A stretch of DNA of 64,000 bases from Nannochloropsis oceanica (GCA_004519485.1 CP038114.1:124001-188000); one strand, 5' to 3'. Shown: positions 37,701-49,914, counted from the stretch's first letter. Numbers and translations: made by a program. The notes: a model not told the origin generated them from the sequence alone.

Positions 37701-40700
37701 CCATTTTGTCGAGCTTTTCGAGACATGGACTTGGCGGCGGTGCAGCTTGCTGTGGTGTTGGGGGGGAATGAGGTGGTGCTTGGCTTGTTATTGGACAGAT
37801 TTTGTCTATCTGAATGGGCGGGAGTCCCGATTGGGGAGGAGTGGAAGAAGGTGGTGCCGTTTGAGGAGAAGGATATGGTGGTGTTGGCGGAGGAGGGATT
37901 CTTGCTCTTGATACAGTTGGTGACGGAGCTTCCGCGGCCACCGGGTGTAGGGCATCGAGAAGCAGTGTTGAGGAGGGAGATGGTTCATAGGCTGGCTTGT
38001 AGGAAGGGGTTGACACATTCAGAGGTGCAGCAAGTGAATGCTTTGATGGACCGGACGGGGAGGGAAGGGATGGAAGATGAAGAGGAGGAACGGGGGGACG
38101 AATCTTACAATAGAGGAGTGGCGTTCGATAGGATTTTGGAGTGCGTAAGCACCAGAAAAACGGGAACCGATGGAGCAGCGAGGTTTGACTTAAGGCCCGA
38201 ATGTGCTTGGGAATATGACCCGACCTTTTACCACATTTGTAGACAAGAGCACGAGGCGGCCTTGGAGCGGATTGCGGGTATGCGCAAGCAAGCAGCACCA
38301 GCAGCGTCGTCATTAACAGCCGTAGAGGGAGAATTGAGGCCGTGCGTAGGATTCCTTCCCGTCGCTCATCCTGATTTCACCTGTGTAAGGTTGTTGCTCT
38401 TTTGGCCGGAGGTGGTGGGATTTCAATACACTGTGTTGCAGGCAGCGGCGAGGGAGACAGTCGAACCGGAAGGCAGCAGGAACAACAGTACTCATATCCA
38501 TTTGGCGGCGCCTCGGACGAAGCGGTCGCCGTTGCTATTGGTCCGGTGTTTGCATTTATTGACTTTGCAGTTACATGTGTATGAGGAGGCGTTGGGATGG
38601 GAGGAGGAGCAGGAGAAGGAACATCAGGAGGAGAAGGGGATGGAGAAAAAGAAATTGCGTGCTTACCGGGAGAGAAAGGATCGGCCGGTCAGGGGATTTT
38701 GGGAGGCGTTGACCCGACGACGGTGTAAGACGAATGGATTGATGCTGCCTTGGAAAGAAGAAGGGGCAGGAGCAGCGGCAGTAGGGGCAGCGAGGAGGAG
38801 CAGCGGTGTAAGTAATGGTGGCTTTGATGATGGAGTAGGGGCGGACGAATTGCCGATGGAAGAAAAGCATTCTACTGTAGGTGCTTCTTCTTCTGCTTTG
38901 GATGGTGAGGGTATGCAAATGGAAGATGTTGGAGAGAAAGTGGTCAAGGACGTGGAAAATTGGCAAGACGGACCAAGCATCCTCGAGCTATTAGTAACTC
39001 TTGCGCAAGACAGCGGCAGTATGAACAGTATCAACAGCGGTAGCGGCTGTTGTAGCAAGGATAACGGATTGAACATTGGACCACTTTATGAAGAAGGATT
39101 GCTGTGGATATTCCGTGAGCTACACGACAAGCACCTGGGTCGTTTCCCAGCTGATGCGAAGGCAGAATTTGAAGTGCTGTTGCGGTCGCTTGGGAAGCGG
39201 AGTGCACCAGCAACAGCAGCAATGACAACTGCGACGGCAGCAGTAGCAGCACAGGGGGGAGTAGGAAAGGGCAAAAGAGGTGAGAGTGGGAGTAAAGGGG
39301 ATAATGCTCGGCGAGCACAGGCGAAAGCGATGAAGTTCTTTCAGCAGCAGCAGATAAAATTTTTGGAGGAACAGGCCTCAGGTGAGAGAGGGGAAGAAGA
39401 AGAAGAAGAAGCAGGGGCAATGGCAGTGATGGGAAGGGAGAAGGAAGAGACGAGTCTGGAGAAGGGGGCTCCGGCGTGTTTGTATTGTCATGAGCGGACA
39501 GGAGCAGCGTTGGCCCATATTGGGTTTGCGCAGCGATCGAATGCATTGGGGCAAGCCATTGTGGATGCTCCGGCTCAAGAGGGGTTGAGACAACGGTACC
39601 GCGTGGCTTCTTTTGAGGTTTTAGTGAGGGAGGATAAGGGGATGGATTCAGCAGAGGTGGGGAAGTTGAAGAGGGGGACGATGATTGTCGTGGAAGAGAA
39701 GCAGGGGCCAAGGATGAGGATTTCTTTTCCAGTCAGGGGGTGGGTGAGTGAGTTTACCTTGGAAAGGCTGAGATTATGTGAGTCAGTGGCGACGAAGTAT
39801 TGCTTCCAGCAGTGGGGGAAGACGAGACTGATGGTGACGACGTGCGGGCATGTATGTCATCAGGATTGTTGGGATAGTTTTTATGCGTCGGTGTTGCAGG
39901 AGCTGTTTAGCGAGGAGAGATTCGATGGACGGCATGCCATCGATGTGAATCGACGGGAGTTTTTATGTCCCCTATGTAAGTCCTTGTCGAATATCTTGAT
40001 CCCGCATATCCCCCCTCATTTACGCCCCTATGCTGAGGAAAATGAAAATGTAGAGGGGATAGCGGAATGGAAGGAGGGGGAAATGTCACAGCAGAAGGAG
40101 GCAGTTGGCGGTGCATGGTTGTCTGGCTTGGCACAATGGGCATTGCGAAAGGTGTGTGATGGTGAACGGGATTCAGGCAGCAGTGGCAGCTGCTGCTTGA
40201 AACATGCCTTGTCCACCTCCTCTTCCTCCCTCACCTCGTTCTCTCCCTCTTCCTCACCCTCGTCTTCGCCCTTGTTGTCCCCTACGAGCAGCAGAGGCAA
40301 CCCCTCCGGTCTTCCTGATGTCTTAATTCGAAATGTCAGTCGATTCGCGGATTCTTTGGGGGAGGTGCTTGAAGTGTCATGGGCCAAGCTAGGGTTAGAA
40401 GGGGAGGAGGAGGGGAGGGGGTCATTGGGATCGGGCCCGAAGAAGTTGGTGAAGGCTTTGCATGTGGGCTGGTCGACAGCGGCTTATTCATTGTTGTTGG
40501 AGGTGGTGAATGTCAATGCGGCTGCTCGTGCTCGTGCTGCTGCTGCTGGTGGTAGAGAGGGAAAGGGAAGGGATAGAAGCATGAGCGTGAATGTCGGCGA
40601 AGGAGGATTAAATAAGAACGAGGAGGAACATCAGAAGCACCTACACCAGCTGCTAGTAGCCGTCGGGTCCTTAACTGCTTTATCAAATGAAAATCAGTTT

Positions 40701-43028
40701 TTAGAAACGATGGTCCTCCAGCCGATGGCCCGCCTCTTCGCCGCTGAAGAACTTGTCTCCTTTGACCAAATGGTCTACATCCAATCCGCCCTTCACGAAG
40801 GTCCTTATCCCCTCCTTCGAGGCAAGTCCGACCTCAACAACCCTTCCCGCCTTACCCAACGCCGAGTGGCCGCCATGCGTGAGGTTCCCCTGTCCCTCCT
40901 CCTCGATCACGAGATCGTCTTCAAGCAGGGGACCCCCCCCCCTCTTGATCGAGAACAAGTTACCTTTGTTGACCGCCTGCGGACCTTACACAAGCACAGA
41001 CGGGCGGCAGGCGAACCGGGGCTAGTTGAAGCTTGGCCCTTCTGGGAGCGGCCTCTTCTAGCACATGATTTGAATACATTAGCTGTTGGGACGGTGATGT
41101 TGACAACGTCCTTCTCGAAATCGAAGAATATGAGGGCGGATGTAATGAGGTATGTCCAGCTTTTGGCGTTGGCGAGGCTGGCCCAGGCGCTGTTAGAGCC
41201 AGGGTGCGTGAGAGTGTCTAATGGGAAGAAGAAAGAGAAGGAGGAGGGTGGTCGAGAGGGAGGGATGGAGGAAGGGGCAGACGGGAAAGGAAGGGGGGTG
41301 TACAAAAGGGGCAGCGGGGCATTGATTCGCTTGTGGGGTGTTCTGCATCGGAAGAGCCAGGAGGGGCTAGAGCTCAGGGAGGAGATCATCATGTCTCGTT
41401 GGCGGCCTTTCCTACAGCTGCTCCTCCTCTTAGTCACGACGCTAAAATTGACACCTCGGAGCAGCAGCAACAGTAGTAGTGGTGTTGGCGGCAGCTCGTT
41501 GGTGCAGGCGACGGAGACAGTGACGGAGTTGCTGGCACAGCTTCGGCTGTCCGATGCATTTATGCACGAAGGTGAGACGCTGGGATCACAGGGAGAGTTT
41601 GGGGGAGTAAAGTCCTTGTTTGAGAAGTGGGGAGGGCAGTATTGCCGATTTGTACTCCTGTCACCGAATGGTATGATGCAGACGACGCAGCCAGAGGACG
41701 CGGAGAGAATAAAAAGAATGGTGGCAGAGGCTGGGGAAAGCGTGGAGGCGGCTGTGCTTGCTTCTATAGTTGCAGCTAGAATCTGCGTTACATCTGATTC
41801 TACTCCTTTGGAGACGACGACTGCAATGGACGGCAGAAGCACTTACACCGCGTCCTCTGCTACTGCTGCCTCGACGCCTCCACACACCACCACCACTCAT
41901 CCACCACCACCACTACCACCACCGACCTCTTCTTCCTCTTCTTTTTCTGCTTCGTCTACTCTTCAAGGGACAGCAGTAGCAGCGGAAGATCTAGCATTGC
42001 CGGTGTCTTTCTCCTCGACTTCCTCCTTAATTCCTGTCCTTGTCACGCCACAAGTGCCTGAGCGCACTCAGGAAGAAGAGGGGGAAAGGGAGGAGAGAAG
42101 AGGGGGGGAGGAGGAGGAGGAGGGAGTGGATATTGAGTCGGGGGACGAGCTAGTTTCGGAATCAGAAGGTCAATTTGATGAGGAAGAGGAGGCGGAGGAG
42201 GAGGAGGAGGAGGAGAGGGAGGAAGAGAAAGAAGAGCACCCGCTGGCGCAAATACTGTCACCGCACCTGCAGCAACAGCAAATGCAGCACCAGCGGCTGC
42301 AGCAGGCGCTCCGCCCACCCCAATACTTCTCTACTCCCTTTCTCTCCGTCTTAGACGGGCTGATGGCCGGACACGACGGTGTAACCTACCATGGAGTGCC
42401 CGTGAATGAATCAGGGAGGAGTCTGCCCCTCTATGACCTTTCTCATTTTGGGATGACTGACGACCTTGTCCTCCGCCTTGTCAATCTTCCTCCGCACTAT
42501 ACCCAGCTTTACGGAATTGTCAAACAGCACACGCGACCGACCACAGTCTCAGGGACTGGCAGCCTTGCTGCTGATACTGCAGCTGCTTCTGGTCCTCCTC
42601 GTCCACCTGCTGGCGGTAGTACTGCTGTTTCTGCTGCGTTGAGACGTGATATTGAAGATCCTGCCATTTGTCTTATCTGTGGTGAAATCGTTCCAGCTGG
42701 TCCCAATGTCCCCGGCCGAACGAGATTTGGGGCTCCGGGTGGGTGTACCTTGCATGCGCGGGCGTGTGGGGCGGGGTCAGGGATGATGCTGCTGGTTAAT
42801 AAAGGCACGGTGTTATTGTTCAGAGACGACCGCGCGACGTTCTACCCGAGTCCTTATCTGGACCAGTATGGGGAGGAGGATGTGAATCTGAGGAGGGGGA
42901 GGCCATTGATGCTGAGTGAAGGGAGGTTCGAAGGATTGTTGAGTCTGTATCGCGAGCATGCAGTAGGGCGGACAGTGGCGAGCCGACGGTTGAATGCTGA
43001 GAGGGTGATTAGGGAAGGGTACTACTAA
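34762..43028 (+). CDS. UBR-type N-recognin E3 ubiquitin ligase (2653 aa)
   Basis: Exons 34762-35186, 35353-36820 and 36960-43028; introns of 166 and 139 nt. The first junction completes the UBR zinc box (GVCGYTFKNGDLCW/NCRSCQ, then CDTCFRGSNHAGHDV and GGCCDCGD). The second joins WTQ to AFTLSFPLYSTSATL. Downstream are the UBR1-family core helices (LHSGLVSFHLPLHRFLA), a RING-type region (CLYC, then TTCGHVCHQDCW and FLCPLCKSL), and the C-terminal zinc/autoinhibitory domain (CLICGEIVP, then GGCTLHARACG and FYPSPYLDQYGEEDVNLRRG). Known UBR1/2 enzymes recognise destabilising N-terminal residues and ubiquitinate the protein. Unusual: the RING's first loop contains an SH3-like segment ending GWVSEFTLERL. 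A Lys/Glu/Ser-rich acidic tract precedes the C-terminal domain. All domains look intact. Confidence 0.9.
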
Positions 43029-43632
43029 AGGGAGGGGAGGGAAAACAGAGAGGAAGGGAGGGAGGGAGGATGAAGGGTTGTGCTATTTTGAGATCAAAGA
43101 GTGTACATAAATAAAACAAAGACGTCAGAACGCAGTGAAAGGATCGAATGGATGACGCGAGACAAGTAGACTGGAGCGAGAAAATATCAAGAAATTCCTC
43201 CAATACTTATTCAAAACAAATGTGGAACGTGAAGCGGAGTAGGAGCATCATGGAGGGAAAACAAAGACACGTAGACACGAGGAAGAGGAGGAGGAACCCA
43301 CAGCACTTCAAGACAGACGAAGCCAAGGACGAATGCAAGAGTAGCAAGAGTAATATACAGATACGATCAAATACTGTCCTCTCGCTTCTTCATTTTTCTT
43401 TCCAAGTGTCTGTTCATTCGAGTCTCGACTTGCTTTATATGTACAGATGTTGACTGCAAAATATATGCCCATCCAAACGCCTCTCCCCGGTCCTCCTACC
43501 CTCCCCTTACCGTTCCCCACCCACACCACTCCCGTCTGAAACAAGAAAAACTATATCACCTCAGTTTCTGTCGACTCATACCGCTATAAAATTAACACAA
43601 GGCTACATTAATGACTCCTCTGTGCGTATCTA
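43029..43632. other. Convergent intergenic region
   Basis: 604 bp between two 3' ends. Purine-rich immediately after the UBR stop. No gene recognised. Confidence 0.6.
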
Positions 43633-44946
43633 TCATCTGGTAAGCGGATGACGAGATGTTGATTTCCCCATCAACTGGTAATCCTCGCTCGAGGCCATCG
43701 AACGCAAATCAAAACCTCTCCCTGACCCTCCCATCCCACTACTCCCACTCCCATGTCCCATCGCCATCAAAGTGGACCGCCGCCCTTGAAGACTCGAGAC
43801 AGATGCAGATGAAGGAGGCAGTACCGTCGGGCCTGTCTGTCGTTCCTCCAGGACATTGCGTCTCACCAAAGGAATTCTTGCCCCAAGGTCAATCGCTCGC
43901 GGGCCTACCCAAGGGTTGAATATGGCTGCAAATACTACGAACACAACTAATGCTACCACGAAGGTAACCGTCCATAGCCTCGCAGGTGGCACGCGAGGAG
44001 GTTGATTATTAAATTGACCAGAGACAGTGACGTTTGCCGTGTTCTCCCTTCTTCCCTCCCCCGGTGCCTCTATATTCAAATACTGTAAAACCCAAAAAGC
44101 ATAGGGGAATCCCACGTTGTTGAAGTCTTGAAAATTAAAACGATACTCTCCAGGACCATACAATCCATGAGCTTGCACATGCACTTCCTCCCTCCCTTCC
44201 CCAACACCTTCCTTCCCAAAGCCATGAACCTTGGTAGCATTCACACTATAAATCGTGCACAACGCTGGCCCGTCAGATCCAACAGGTGCTGCCTGCCCAC
44301 CCAGCGTACAAACTGACGTAAGATTTTGCAGTCGATTACCTTCCGGGCAAGTGCCACCCAAAGTACTAGTCAGAAATGAAAACAACTCACTGGCCTCGGG
44401 GAAGAAAAAACGGGACCCGACGAGGTGCACCAACACCGTGTCGTTTGTTTTTAGTGTGAGGTTGGTGAATACGGGGGCGACACCCATATGTGCCCCCAAG
44501 GTGACGAAAGAACACTCTGAAAAGAGGTTAGAAAAAGCCATGGGTGCCCCGGGGGTGCAACCGTAGCAAGGGCGCAAGGGAGTGGATTTCCGCCAGTTTG
44601 CAATCATCCCTCCGCGGATCTCGATCCCGCTGCTGTCATCGTCTTGGTATTGGTCGTCATTGTCATCGTTGATCGGTGGTATTGGCGATGGTAGTCCATG
44701 AGAAGAGGACACGGAGTACAAGGAAGAAATGGATGAGGTGTCGTCGACGGGCATTTCTCGAAGGAGAGAGCGTCCGGCAGGGCGAAAGAACAGTGATGGA
44801 GGTGGTGGCGCTACGTAACCCGTCGTCAAAGCTGCTGCTGCGGAACTTCTTGTCGTCGTCGTCAGTCTCGCGGCGGTCGCCCCAGTTTTTGCTTGGGCTA
44901 CGAAGATGAGAAGGACAATCACGAGCTTCGATGCCGAAAAAGCCAT
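43633..44946 (-). CDS. Type I membrane glycoprotein of unknown function (437 aa)
   Basis: Chosen start 44946, which places a clear signal peptide at the N-terminus (SKLVIVLLIFVAQAKTGATA); an in-frame ATG at 45051 would add 35 charged residues before it. The lumenal part begins with a low-complexity acidic stretch, then a Cys-containing globular region (PCYGCTPGAP, ECSFVTLGAHMG, GGTCPEG, SVCTLGG) with several N-glycosylation sequons (NLT, NDT, NLT, NAT, NVT). One transmembrane helix follows near residue 340 (TVTFVVALVVFVVFAAIF). The cytosolic tail of about 75 residues is Ser/Gly-rich. This layout fits a secretory-pathway or plasma-membrane protein. I do not recognise the family. Confidence 0.7.
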   Translation of the reverse strand: MAFSASKLVIVLLIFVAQAKTGATAARLTTTTRSSAAAALTTGYVAPPPPSLFFRPAGRSLLREMPVDDTSSISSLYSVSSSHGLPSPIPPINDDNDDQYQDDDSSGIEIRGGMIANWRKSTPLRPCYGCTPGAPMAFSNLFSECSFVTLGAHMGVAPVFTNLTLKTNDTVLVHLVGSRFFFPEASELFSFLTSTLGGTCPEGNRLQNLTSVCTLGGQAAPVGSDGPALCTIYSVNATKVHGFGKEGVGEGREEVHVQAHGLYGPGEYRFNFQDFNNVGFPYAFWVLQYLNIEAPGEGRRENTANVTVSGQFNNQPPRVPPARLWTVTFVVALVVFVVFAAIFNPWVGPRAIDLGARIPLVRRNVLEERQTGPTVLPPSSASVSSLQGRRSTLMAMGHGSGSSGMGGSGRGFDLRSMASSEDYQLMGKSTSRHPLTR

Positions 44947-46236
44947 CCTGATTGATGTTGTGCGTCTGCCGCTCCTCTTTGCTGTGGTAACATCGTCGAT
45001 GCCTGGCTGTAATGATGGTATACTAAATGTATGTGGGTCCCTCCTGGGCATCACGATATTAAGGGTTTGGCTGCAAGAACTGAGGAGAAAGCTTGGGCGC
45101 TGCTAGGACGGATGACGCAGAATGATGAGGATGACGATTGGCACGGGGAAAAAGGACGCAGGGTGCCAAGCTCTTAGCCTGTGTAAAGGTGGGGAGTAGA
45201 TGCAAGTGATTCGTGGGTGAGAGGGTGTTATGTGGTGTCGTGATGAGTGGCGCATTAAAATAGCACGTGATGGTCATTTTTTGAATTCGGTTTTCCATGT
45301 CATGTCGTGGCGCGGGGGAAGCAGCAATTGTTTTCGTCCTTTCAGTTGAAAACCCCTGTCCATACACCACGATTGTAAGCTGCATACAACTGTTTTCCAA
45401 CCTCGTGACGTAGAGCGTCCTCTCTCGTGCCAGACTGCGCACAATATCCTGCCCAAATTTCCTCACTACCTCCCATGGAACCGAACAGATGAAGTAAATT
45501 AATGATGCGCTGGACCAGAGGACCAGCGGCTTTCGTGCTTGCGCTCAACACAAGACAATACAGAGGAGCTACCACCTTCTTCTTTGCAACCAAGCATTCG
45601 TGCCCCATGTCGTCCTTCTTTCAGGTAAGGATAATCTATGGGAAGGAGAGGCACGGATCTGTGGAGGCCTTAAGTCATGTGGAAGTGTTCGCGCTCGCTC
45701 GGGTCCCGTGTGCACAAGGCGGGAGGCGTACTCCTTCATGCGAAATCGTGTGGGCGGGATATCTCACCGCTAAAAGATGTCTCGGCGTGCGTGGATGGTT
45801 CTAGGCGAGTGTAGACACGTCAGCGGTGTCAAGCTGCTACTCGTAAACCTCCCCATCGCTTCTTCGTTTTGCGAGCTCCCCGCCCGGCATCGCACATGAC
45901 CTTTCTCACGGCGTTGTATCTGTTTCTTCCTTGTTTGGGTGCCTTATACGCCTAAGGAGTGTCACCCCCCGCTCTCCAACTTGAAGCCATAGCCCCTGCA
46001 CATCCGCTCCATTCGTCTCACACCATCACCAACATCCCATCAACACCTACATACACTTCACACAGACAGGAAGTGCACGCGGCTCCTGCCACTCCTTCTC
46101 CTCATCCCTTCACCCAACTCTTAAACGCGCTTCTGTCTCCCGCCCGCTCGACGAGGAGCTTGGTGACTCGTCACATCAGCAAAACCAACAACAAGACACG
46201 ATCCCTCAACAACTACCACCACACGGCACCACAACC
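44947..46236. other. Divergent upstream region, membrane protein/trehalase
   Basis: About 1.3 kb. A plus-strand open frame at 45502-45804 starts with an Arg/Ala-rich leader and contains CAG/GTAAGG near 45625; on the opposite strand two frames of 88 and 135 codons overlap. None shows a family motif, so I do not call a gene. Trehalase promoter and 5' UTR must lie in the part nearest 46237. Confidence 0.45.
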
Positions 46237-48459
46237 ATGGCTAGCGTCCATGTCGATGCCTTCCATGTCGCCTCCCCCCCATGTTCTCCCCGTGGCGGGT
46301 TTGCGGGCGGAGGCCCTACCAGCCCCCAAAAAATGAATGACCTGGTGGTGGAGGCGGAGCATCCCTCCTCTAGCGTTACAGCCGCTTCGGTGATGATGCG
46401 AATGGCCAATTCCGATTGTGTCTCCACCCCAGACGAGGCCCGGGCGGCCACTACGGCTGCGGCTGCTGCACCTGGCGCTGCCTCGGCTGTGGCAGCCTCT
46501 GTGGTGAAGGTCCCGACGCTGATGGGGGCGAATGATGACGAGGACGCATTGGCGCATGTAGCGCGGGCGGCCAAGGTGTATTGTCAGGGGGAACTGTTGC
46601 ACATTGTCCAGACGGCCGGAATTTTTGAAGACTCCAAAGAATTTGTGGACATGCCCATGAGGGTCGACCCTGAAGTGGTCCTAGAGCAATTCCATGCTCT
46701 CGCTCCCTCCCTCCGTCGTGACCCCACCGTCCTCAAAGCTTTCCTCGCGCAGTACTTCTCGGCCCCAGGCTCGGATCTAGTGCCGCACGTCCCTACTGAT
46801 CACACCGACTCCCCACCCCTCCTCGAGGGCCTAGCTGGTCATGCCCCATACCAGCGGTGGGCCAGTGACTTGAACGATTTCTGGAAGCAGCTCTGTCGCA
46901 AGGTCTCGCCTGATGTTGACCTGAACCCCCAACGCTACTCGATTTTGAAACGGACGCATCCGGTGGTTATCCCCGGGGGGAGGTTCCGGGAGAGTTATTA
47001 TTGGGACTCGTACTGGATCGTGCTGGGGCTGTTGGCATGTGATATGAAGGAGACAGCAAGGGGGCTTGTCCAGAATTTGCTAGACGACGTGGCCAATTTT
47101 GGGTTTGTACCGAATGGGGGACGGATTTATTACTTGAATCGCAGCCAGCCCCCGCTGTTGTCAGAGATGGTCCTTGCACTCGTGAAGCACGACCCGGTGG
47201 GGATCGATAGGCATTTTGTCTCGAGCGCCCTAGCGGTGCTGGAGAAAGAGTATGAATTTTGGATGAACGACGGCGAGAGGGCGATTACCTTCTCCTCCCT
47301 ACCTTCTTCCATCGATGGAGATGCGCATGGATCTTCCTCGCCTCCAACTCCATGCCGTAAGCACCAGCCTCACCACCCACAGCATGTACTGAATCGGTAT
47401 TGGACTGCGTCGAATCATCCTCGGCCCGAGTCTTTCAAGGAGGACCTCCATCACGCGGGCTTGGCTGATTGTGCGCAGGGCTTCTACGCGAACATTGCTG
47501 CTGGTGCAGAGAGTGGATGGGATTTTTCAAGCCGATGGATTGCACCTTGTGAGAAAGGAGAATACGCTCTTGAGCGGATCGCGACAACGACGATTGTCCC
47601 CGTTGATTTGAACACATTTTTGTACCGGATGGAGCGGAATTTGGCTCGGTTGCATGACTTTGTTCTCACGCGCCAGACCTCTCCTCCGACTGCTGCTGCC
47701 GGACGCACTGCCGCTACCATTCCCTCGGATGCGCGTGAGTCGTGGGTCTCGTCCAAAGCGCAGATGTTCGCCGACGCTTCCACCCGTCGCGCCTTAGCCA
47801 TGGACCACCTGCTTTGGGATAATCACAAGGGAATGTGGCGTGACCTGTGGGTATCATCCAATACCAACAGCAGCAGCACATATAGCAGCAGTAGCCGCAG
47901 TGTGATCAATAGCACTGGTTGCACATTTGCGCTTGAATTTGCGAAGGTCCTTCCGGCGAGCAACTTTTTGCCTCTGTGGGGTCGCGTATTGGATAATCCT
48001 GCTTTGGCCTCTGTGGCGTCTAGTCGGAAGCTGGCAGCGCTTGAGGGGCTGGGAATGAGTGGGTTGATTACTAAGGGGGGGTTGCAGACCACCGATACGG
48101 AAACAAAAGAGCAGTGGGACGCTCCGAATGCCTGGAGTCCAATTGTGCATATGATTATTGAGGGACTTGAGAATTTGCAGGCTGGGGATAGTGGGAGGTT
48201 GGCAATTTCGCTTGCGAAGGCGTGGTTGGAAAGTAATTATCTGGGCTGGGCGAATACGGGGTATATGTACGAGAAGTATAACGGTGGGGTGCCGGGGGCG
48301 AGGGGGGAGGGCGGGGAGTACTATCCGCAGGTGGGGTTTGGGTGGACGAATGGGGTGGTGTTGCATTTGTTGAAGGTGTATGGGGGAAAGATAAGTGAGA
48401 AAATGGAGCCAGAGATGTCTAATGCTTCTTCTTCTTCTACGACGACCTCCTCTCCTTAG
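46237..48459 (+). CDS. TREH: Trehalase, glycoside hydrolase family 37 (740 aa)
   Basis: Single exon with the start in a strong context (ACAACCATGG). Both GH37 signatures are present: PGGRFRESYYWDSYW at about residue 246 and EQWDAPNAWSP at about 624. The catalytic acid region AESGWDFSSRW lies at about 423 and the base region EYYPQVGFGWTNG at about 694. The enzyme hydrolyses trehalose to two glucose molecules. There is no signal peptide, so it should be the cytosolic (neutral) form, though without the calcium-binding and phosphorylation region of fungal neutral trehalases. The first roughly 130 residues are Ala/Ser-rich, and short Ser and Pro/His insertions near residues 365 and 545 lengthen it relative to bacterial TreA. 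It is the only carbohydrate enzyme in the window. Confidence 0.93.
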   Translation: MASVHVDAFHVASPPCSPRGGFAGGGPTSPQKMNDLVVEAEHPSSSVTAASVMMRMANSDCVSTPDEARAATTAAAAAPGAASAVAASVVKVPTLMGANDDEDALAHVARAAKVYCQGELLHIVQTAGIFEDSKEFVDMPMRVDPEVVLEQFHALAPSLRRDPTVLKAFLAQYFSAPGSDLVPHVPTDHTDSPPLLEGLAGHAPYQRWASDLNDFWKQLCRKVSPDVDLNPQRYSILKRTHPVVIPGGRFRESYYWDSYWIVLGLLACDMKETARGLVQNLLDDVANFGFVPNGGRIYYLNRSQPPLLSEMVLALVKHDPVGIDRHFVSSALAVLEKEYEFWMNDGERAITFSSLPSSIDGDAHGSSSPPTPCRKHQPHHPQHVLNRYWTASNHPRPESFKEDLHHAGLADCAQGFYANIAAGAESGWDFSSRWIAPCEKGEYALERIATTTIVPVDLNTFLYRMERNLARLHDFVLTRQTSPPTAAAGRTAATIPSDARESWVSSKAQMFADASTRRALAMDHLLWDNHKGMWRDLWVSSNTNSSSTYSSSSRSVINSTGCTFALEFAKVLPASNFLPLWGRVLDNPALASVASSRKLAALEGLGMSGLITKGGLQTTDTETKEQWDAPNAWSPIVHMIIEGLENLQAGDSGRLAISLAKAWLESNYLGWANTGYMYEKYNGGVPGARGEGGEYYPQVGFGWTNGVVLHLLKVYGGKISEKMEPEMSNASSSSTTTSSP

Positions 48460-49914
48460 GTTTGGTGCGTGATGAGACACAAAATGGAAATGGGCGGGTG
48501 GGGGGGGGGGGGGGCGTTTTTGAAAAGAAAAGGAGAGTGAGTGAGAAATCATTTTTTGGCAAATTGGAGTGCTGAGACAGAGTGGGTATTTTAAGTATGT
48601 AGGGTGGGTATGAAGGGTTGTAGAAAGAAAACAAAGGGTGGCCAGCCGAAGACAGCGGAAGGCAGCGACCTATCTCCTTCTTTTTGAAAGGCTGGGCACC
48701 ACACCCTTTGCAGAGTATTATTTATTATTGAGATGAAAAAATTCGAGTGAAAAAATTCGAGAAGAAGAACGTAGAAAGAGAAAAAAGGGGAATGGAGAAT
48801 GAAGGGTGGGAAATGAGGGGAAAGAGAGAAATAGAAATAGGGAGGAAACAAAGAATGGGAAATGTGAAAAGTGAGAGAGGAAATAACGACAACACAAAAC
48901 TGCTGTACAATGATGGTGCTTCACCAAAAGACAGTGGGAGCGAAATTAAATATCCACGTAGAAGGTTTGAGACCTCTGCACGAAAGAAACTTTTTACTGT
49001 ATCCATCCATCTCCCCGTTTCCATGTCCTACCACACGAACCCGTAACAGCAGATGCTTTCTATAAATCTTTCGTAGGATTTGAGACATGTGTTTATACAG
49101 GCGCAGTGTTAGAGTCATTTAGCCACAAGCGAGCCGATCTCCTTATTTTGTTCTTTCAAGTTATGATCCTAGGATTCGTGAGTCGAGTCGAATCGAACGA
49201 CTGACGGCATGCGAGGTATGTAGCGTGTGTGTGGCCGACGCGGCAGCCGGCCAAGAGACCTGAACGAGGGGGGGAAGCTCACACTGCGCCCGCCTTTATG
49301 GGTAGGGCGTTCTTTCCGCAGATCTTGAACGACGAGAAAAGAAAAACGTCTCGTGAACAAGGGACAGAAAAGGTGTAATAAGGGTATCAATAGGGGCACG
49401 CACGAGAGTGAGGGAAAGTGACCGGAATACGAAGCTACACGAAAAGTGATGTTTTTTAACACACATAAAAAAGGGATACTCAAAGGATAAATGAAAAGTA
49501 GTAAAATTGAATCACATCAGAGGAACTTTATATTTCGGGTGTCTGCATCTTTTTTTTTGCGCTTTAATAAACTCCCCAATTTTTGAATCTCTGGGTGGAA
49601 AGACGCACAAACATAGATTAGGCACTGGCTTCCGCTCTACGGAATCGATGCATTTCCTCCTGACGTACCGAGGCAAGGTCACTGCACTTCAACCAACCTA
49701 CCACATCCTCCCTCACCCTACCACACAGAGTCAATCAGGCTTCAGCTTCTTATATTTGTTCGACATCGTGCAACCTTACACACGTATTTCAATCACGTCT
49801 CCAGTTTCCCGACTCCATATCTTGTCACTTCACTGTCTTCCAACAGCAGCCCCCCCCTCGTGAAGGTAGCCTTTCCCTTCGATCCAACCGAAAGCAGCAC
49901 TTTTCTATCTCTCT
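48460..49914. other. Convergent intergenic region with G-run
   Basis: About 1.45 kb between trehalase (+) and the magnesium channel gene (-). It starts with a run of about 14 G at 48501-48514, able to form a quadruplex. A purine-rich stretch follows at about 48725-48890 and includes a short duplicated AAAAAATTCGAG. No gene recognised. Confidence 0.55.

Noticed and set aside
37315-38313. 332-codon Pro/Ser-rich open frame on the minus strand; also 39031-39711 and 40907-41842
   Set aside because: Antisense to the UBR ligase exon 3, which has full family support. These frames are Pro/Ser/Leu-rich mirror products.
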